Assembly (NCBI GenBank): GCA_003252145.1
Contig: QKDJ01000305.1
Span: 1-9,524, forward strand
Direction: 5' to 3'
Source of the DNA: Azovibrio restrictus
Lineage (GTDB): Bacteria; Pseudomonadota; Gammaproteobacteria; Burkholderiales; Rhodocyclaceae
DNA length: 9,524 bases
Numbering within the stretch: the first letter of the stretch is position 1; each line of letters opens with the position of its first letter. A program made the translations under genes and the position numbers. The notes beneath the pieces are model-generated. The model was not told the DNA's origin. It ran no database searches and saw only the letters and a list, made by a program, of their open reading frames with translations. Below, piece after piece: positions 8,876 through 9,524 of the stretch.

Positions 8876-9524
8876 ATGGCCCGCATCGCCGTCATCGGCT
8901 GTGGCCCGGCCGGACTCATGGGCGCCGAAGTCCTGGCGGAGCAAGGCCACCAGGTGGATTGTTTTGACGCCATGCCCACGGCGGGGCGCAAGTTCCTCAT
9001 GGCGGGTAAGAGCGGGCTCAACCTGACTCACGCCGAGGCCCTGGAAACCTTCCTCTCCCGCTATGGCTCCGCCCGGGAATGGCTGGAACCCGCCCTCCAG
9101 GACTTCCCTCCTCAAGCCTTATGCGCCTGGGCCCAGACCTTGGGCATCCCCACCTTCACCGGCTCTTCGGGCCGGGTCTTTCCCGAAGCCATGAAGGCTT
9201 CCCCCCTGTTGCGGGCCTGGCTGCACCGCCTCAAAAGCCAGGGGGTGCGTTTCCACATGCGCCACCGCTGGCTGGATTGGGAGCAGAGGGAACAGGGACA
9301 AGCTCGCTTTGATACCCCCCAAGGCCCCGCCCTCTACGATTGCGACGCTGTAATGCTCGCCCTGGGTGGTGCCAGCTGGGCCAAGCTGGGCTCCGACGGC
9401 CTGTGGGCCTCCCGACTTGCCCAACATGACATCCCTCTGGCCCCCTTTCAGGCGGCCAACTGCGGTTTTCTGGTGAACTGGAGCCCCCTGTTCCGGGAGC
9501 GTTTCGCAGGCGAGCCCGTCAAAA
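8876..9524 (+). CDS. FAD-dependent oxidoreductase of the HI0933/YhiN-like flavoprotein family, cut by the right edge
   Basis: A predicted cytoplasmic flavoprotein; its substrate is not known. The first 216 residues are in the window, about half of a usual length near 400. The N-terminus has a dinucleotide-binding Rossmann loop, V-I-G-C-G-P-A-G-L at about 6-14. This is followed by G-R-K-F-L-M-A-G-K-S-G-L-N-L-T-H at about 37-52, the hallmark of this family, and later by S-S-G-R-V-F-P-E-A-M-K-A-S. A second flavin-contact stretch, A-L-G-G-A-S-W, also fits. The form most resembles the subfamily described as TIGR03862-type flavoproteins; that assignment is from memory of the motif. The ATG lies 8 bases after the proB stop without a clear ribosome binding site, so translation is probably coupled to proB. 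Confidence 0.88.
   Translation, partial: MARIAVIGCGPAGLMGAEVLAEQGHQVDCFDAMPTAGRKFLMAGKSGLNLTHAEALETFLSRYGSAREWLEPALQDFPPQALCAWAQTLGIPTFTGSSGRVFPEAMKASPLLRAWLHRLKSQGVRFHMRHRWLDWEQREQGQARFDTPQGPALYDCDAVMLALGGASWAKLGSDGLWASRLAQHDIPLAPFQAANCGFLVNWSPLFRERFAGEPVK

Overview
The window reads as a stretch of chromosome from a G+C-rich betaproteobacterium. A member of the Rhodocyclales or a relative is likely, judging from the protein flavour and the gene order rplU-rpmA-obgE-proB; this is an inference and no species is claimed. It has two parts that abut around base 5900. There is no sign of phage, insertion sequences, CRISPR, tRNA or rRNA.

Left part (bases 1-5769) is sensory and accessory. A membrane-bound diguanylate cyclase with a periplasmic dCache sensor (94-1944, +; reading frame open through the left edge) is followed after 34 bases by mobA (1979-2590, +), which makes the guanylated molybdenum cofactor. 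These two converge on a leftward pair: a small hemerythrin (5769-5368, -) and, 138 bases further, a large hybrid histidine kinase with dCache, PAS, HisKA, HATPase and receiver domains (5226-2605, -). The gap between hemerythrin and kinase holds a candidate sigma-70 promoter and a perfect 9-bp inverted repeat overlapping its -10 and start region. This suggests the kinase has its own, possibly controlled, promoter. A site resembling an FNR/CRP-family box lies upstream of the hemerythrin.

Right part (bases 5927-9524, all +) is housekeeping. A promoter with both consensus hexamers, TTGACA-N16-TATAAT, drives rplU (ribosomal protein L21) and rpmA (L27). A clear Rho-independent terminator follows rpmA. 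Next come obgE (ribosome-assembly GTPase), proB (glutamate 5-kinase, start overlapping the obgE stop by 4 bases) and, 8 bases later, a flavoprotein of the HI0933/YhiN-like family that is cut by the right edge.

Taken together, the right part is a conserved translation/ribosome-assembly and proline-synthesis cluster. The left part combines c-di-GMP signalling, phosphorelay signalling, an O2-binding-type diiron protein and molybdenum-cofactor maturation. That mix fits an organism adjusting to oxygen or respiratory conditions, but the functional link is inferred from adjacency only. I see no clearly undescribed system. The most worthwhile leads are the hemerythrin/hybrid-kinase pair and its two regulatory candidates.
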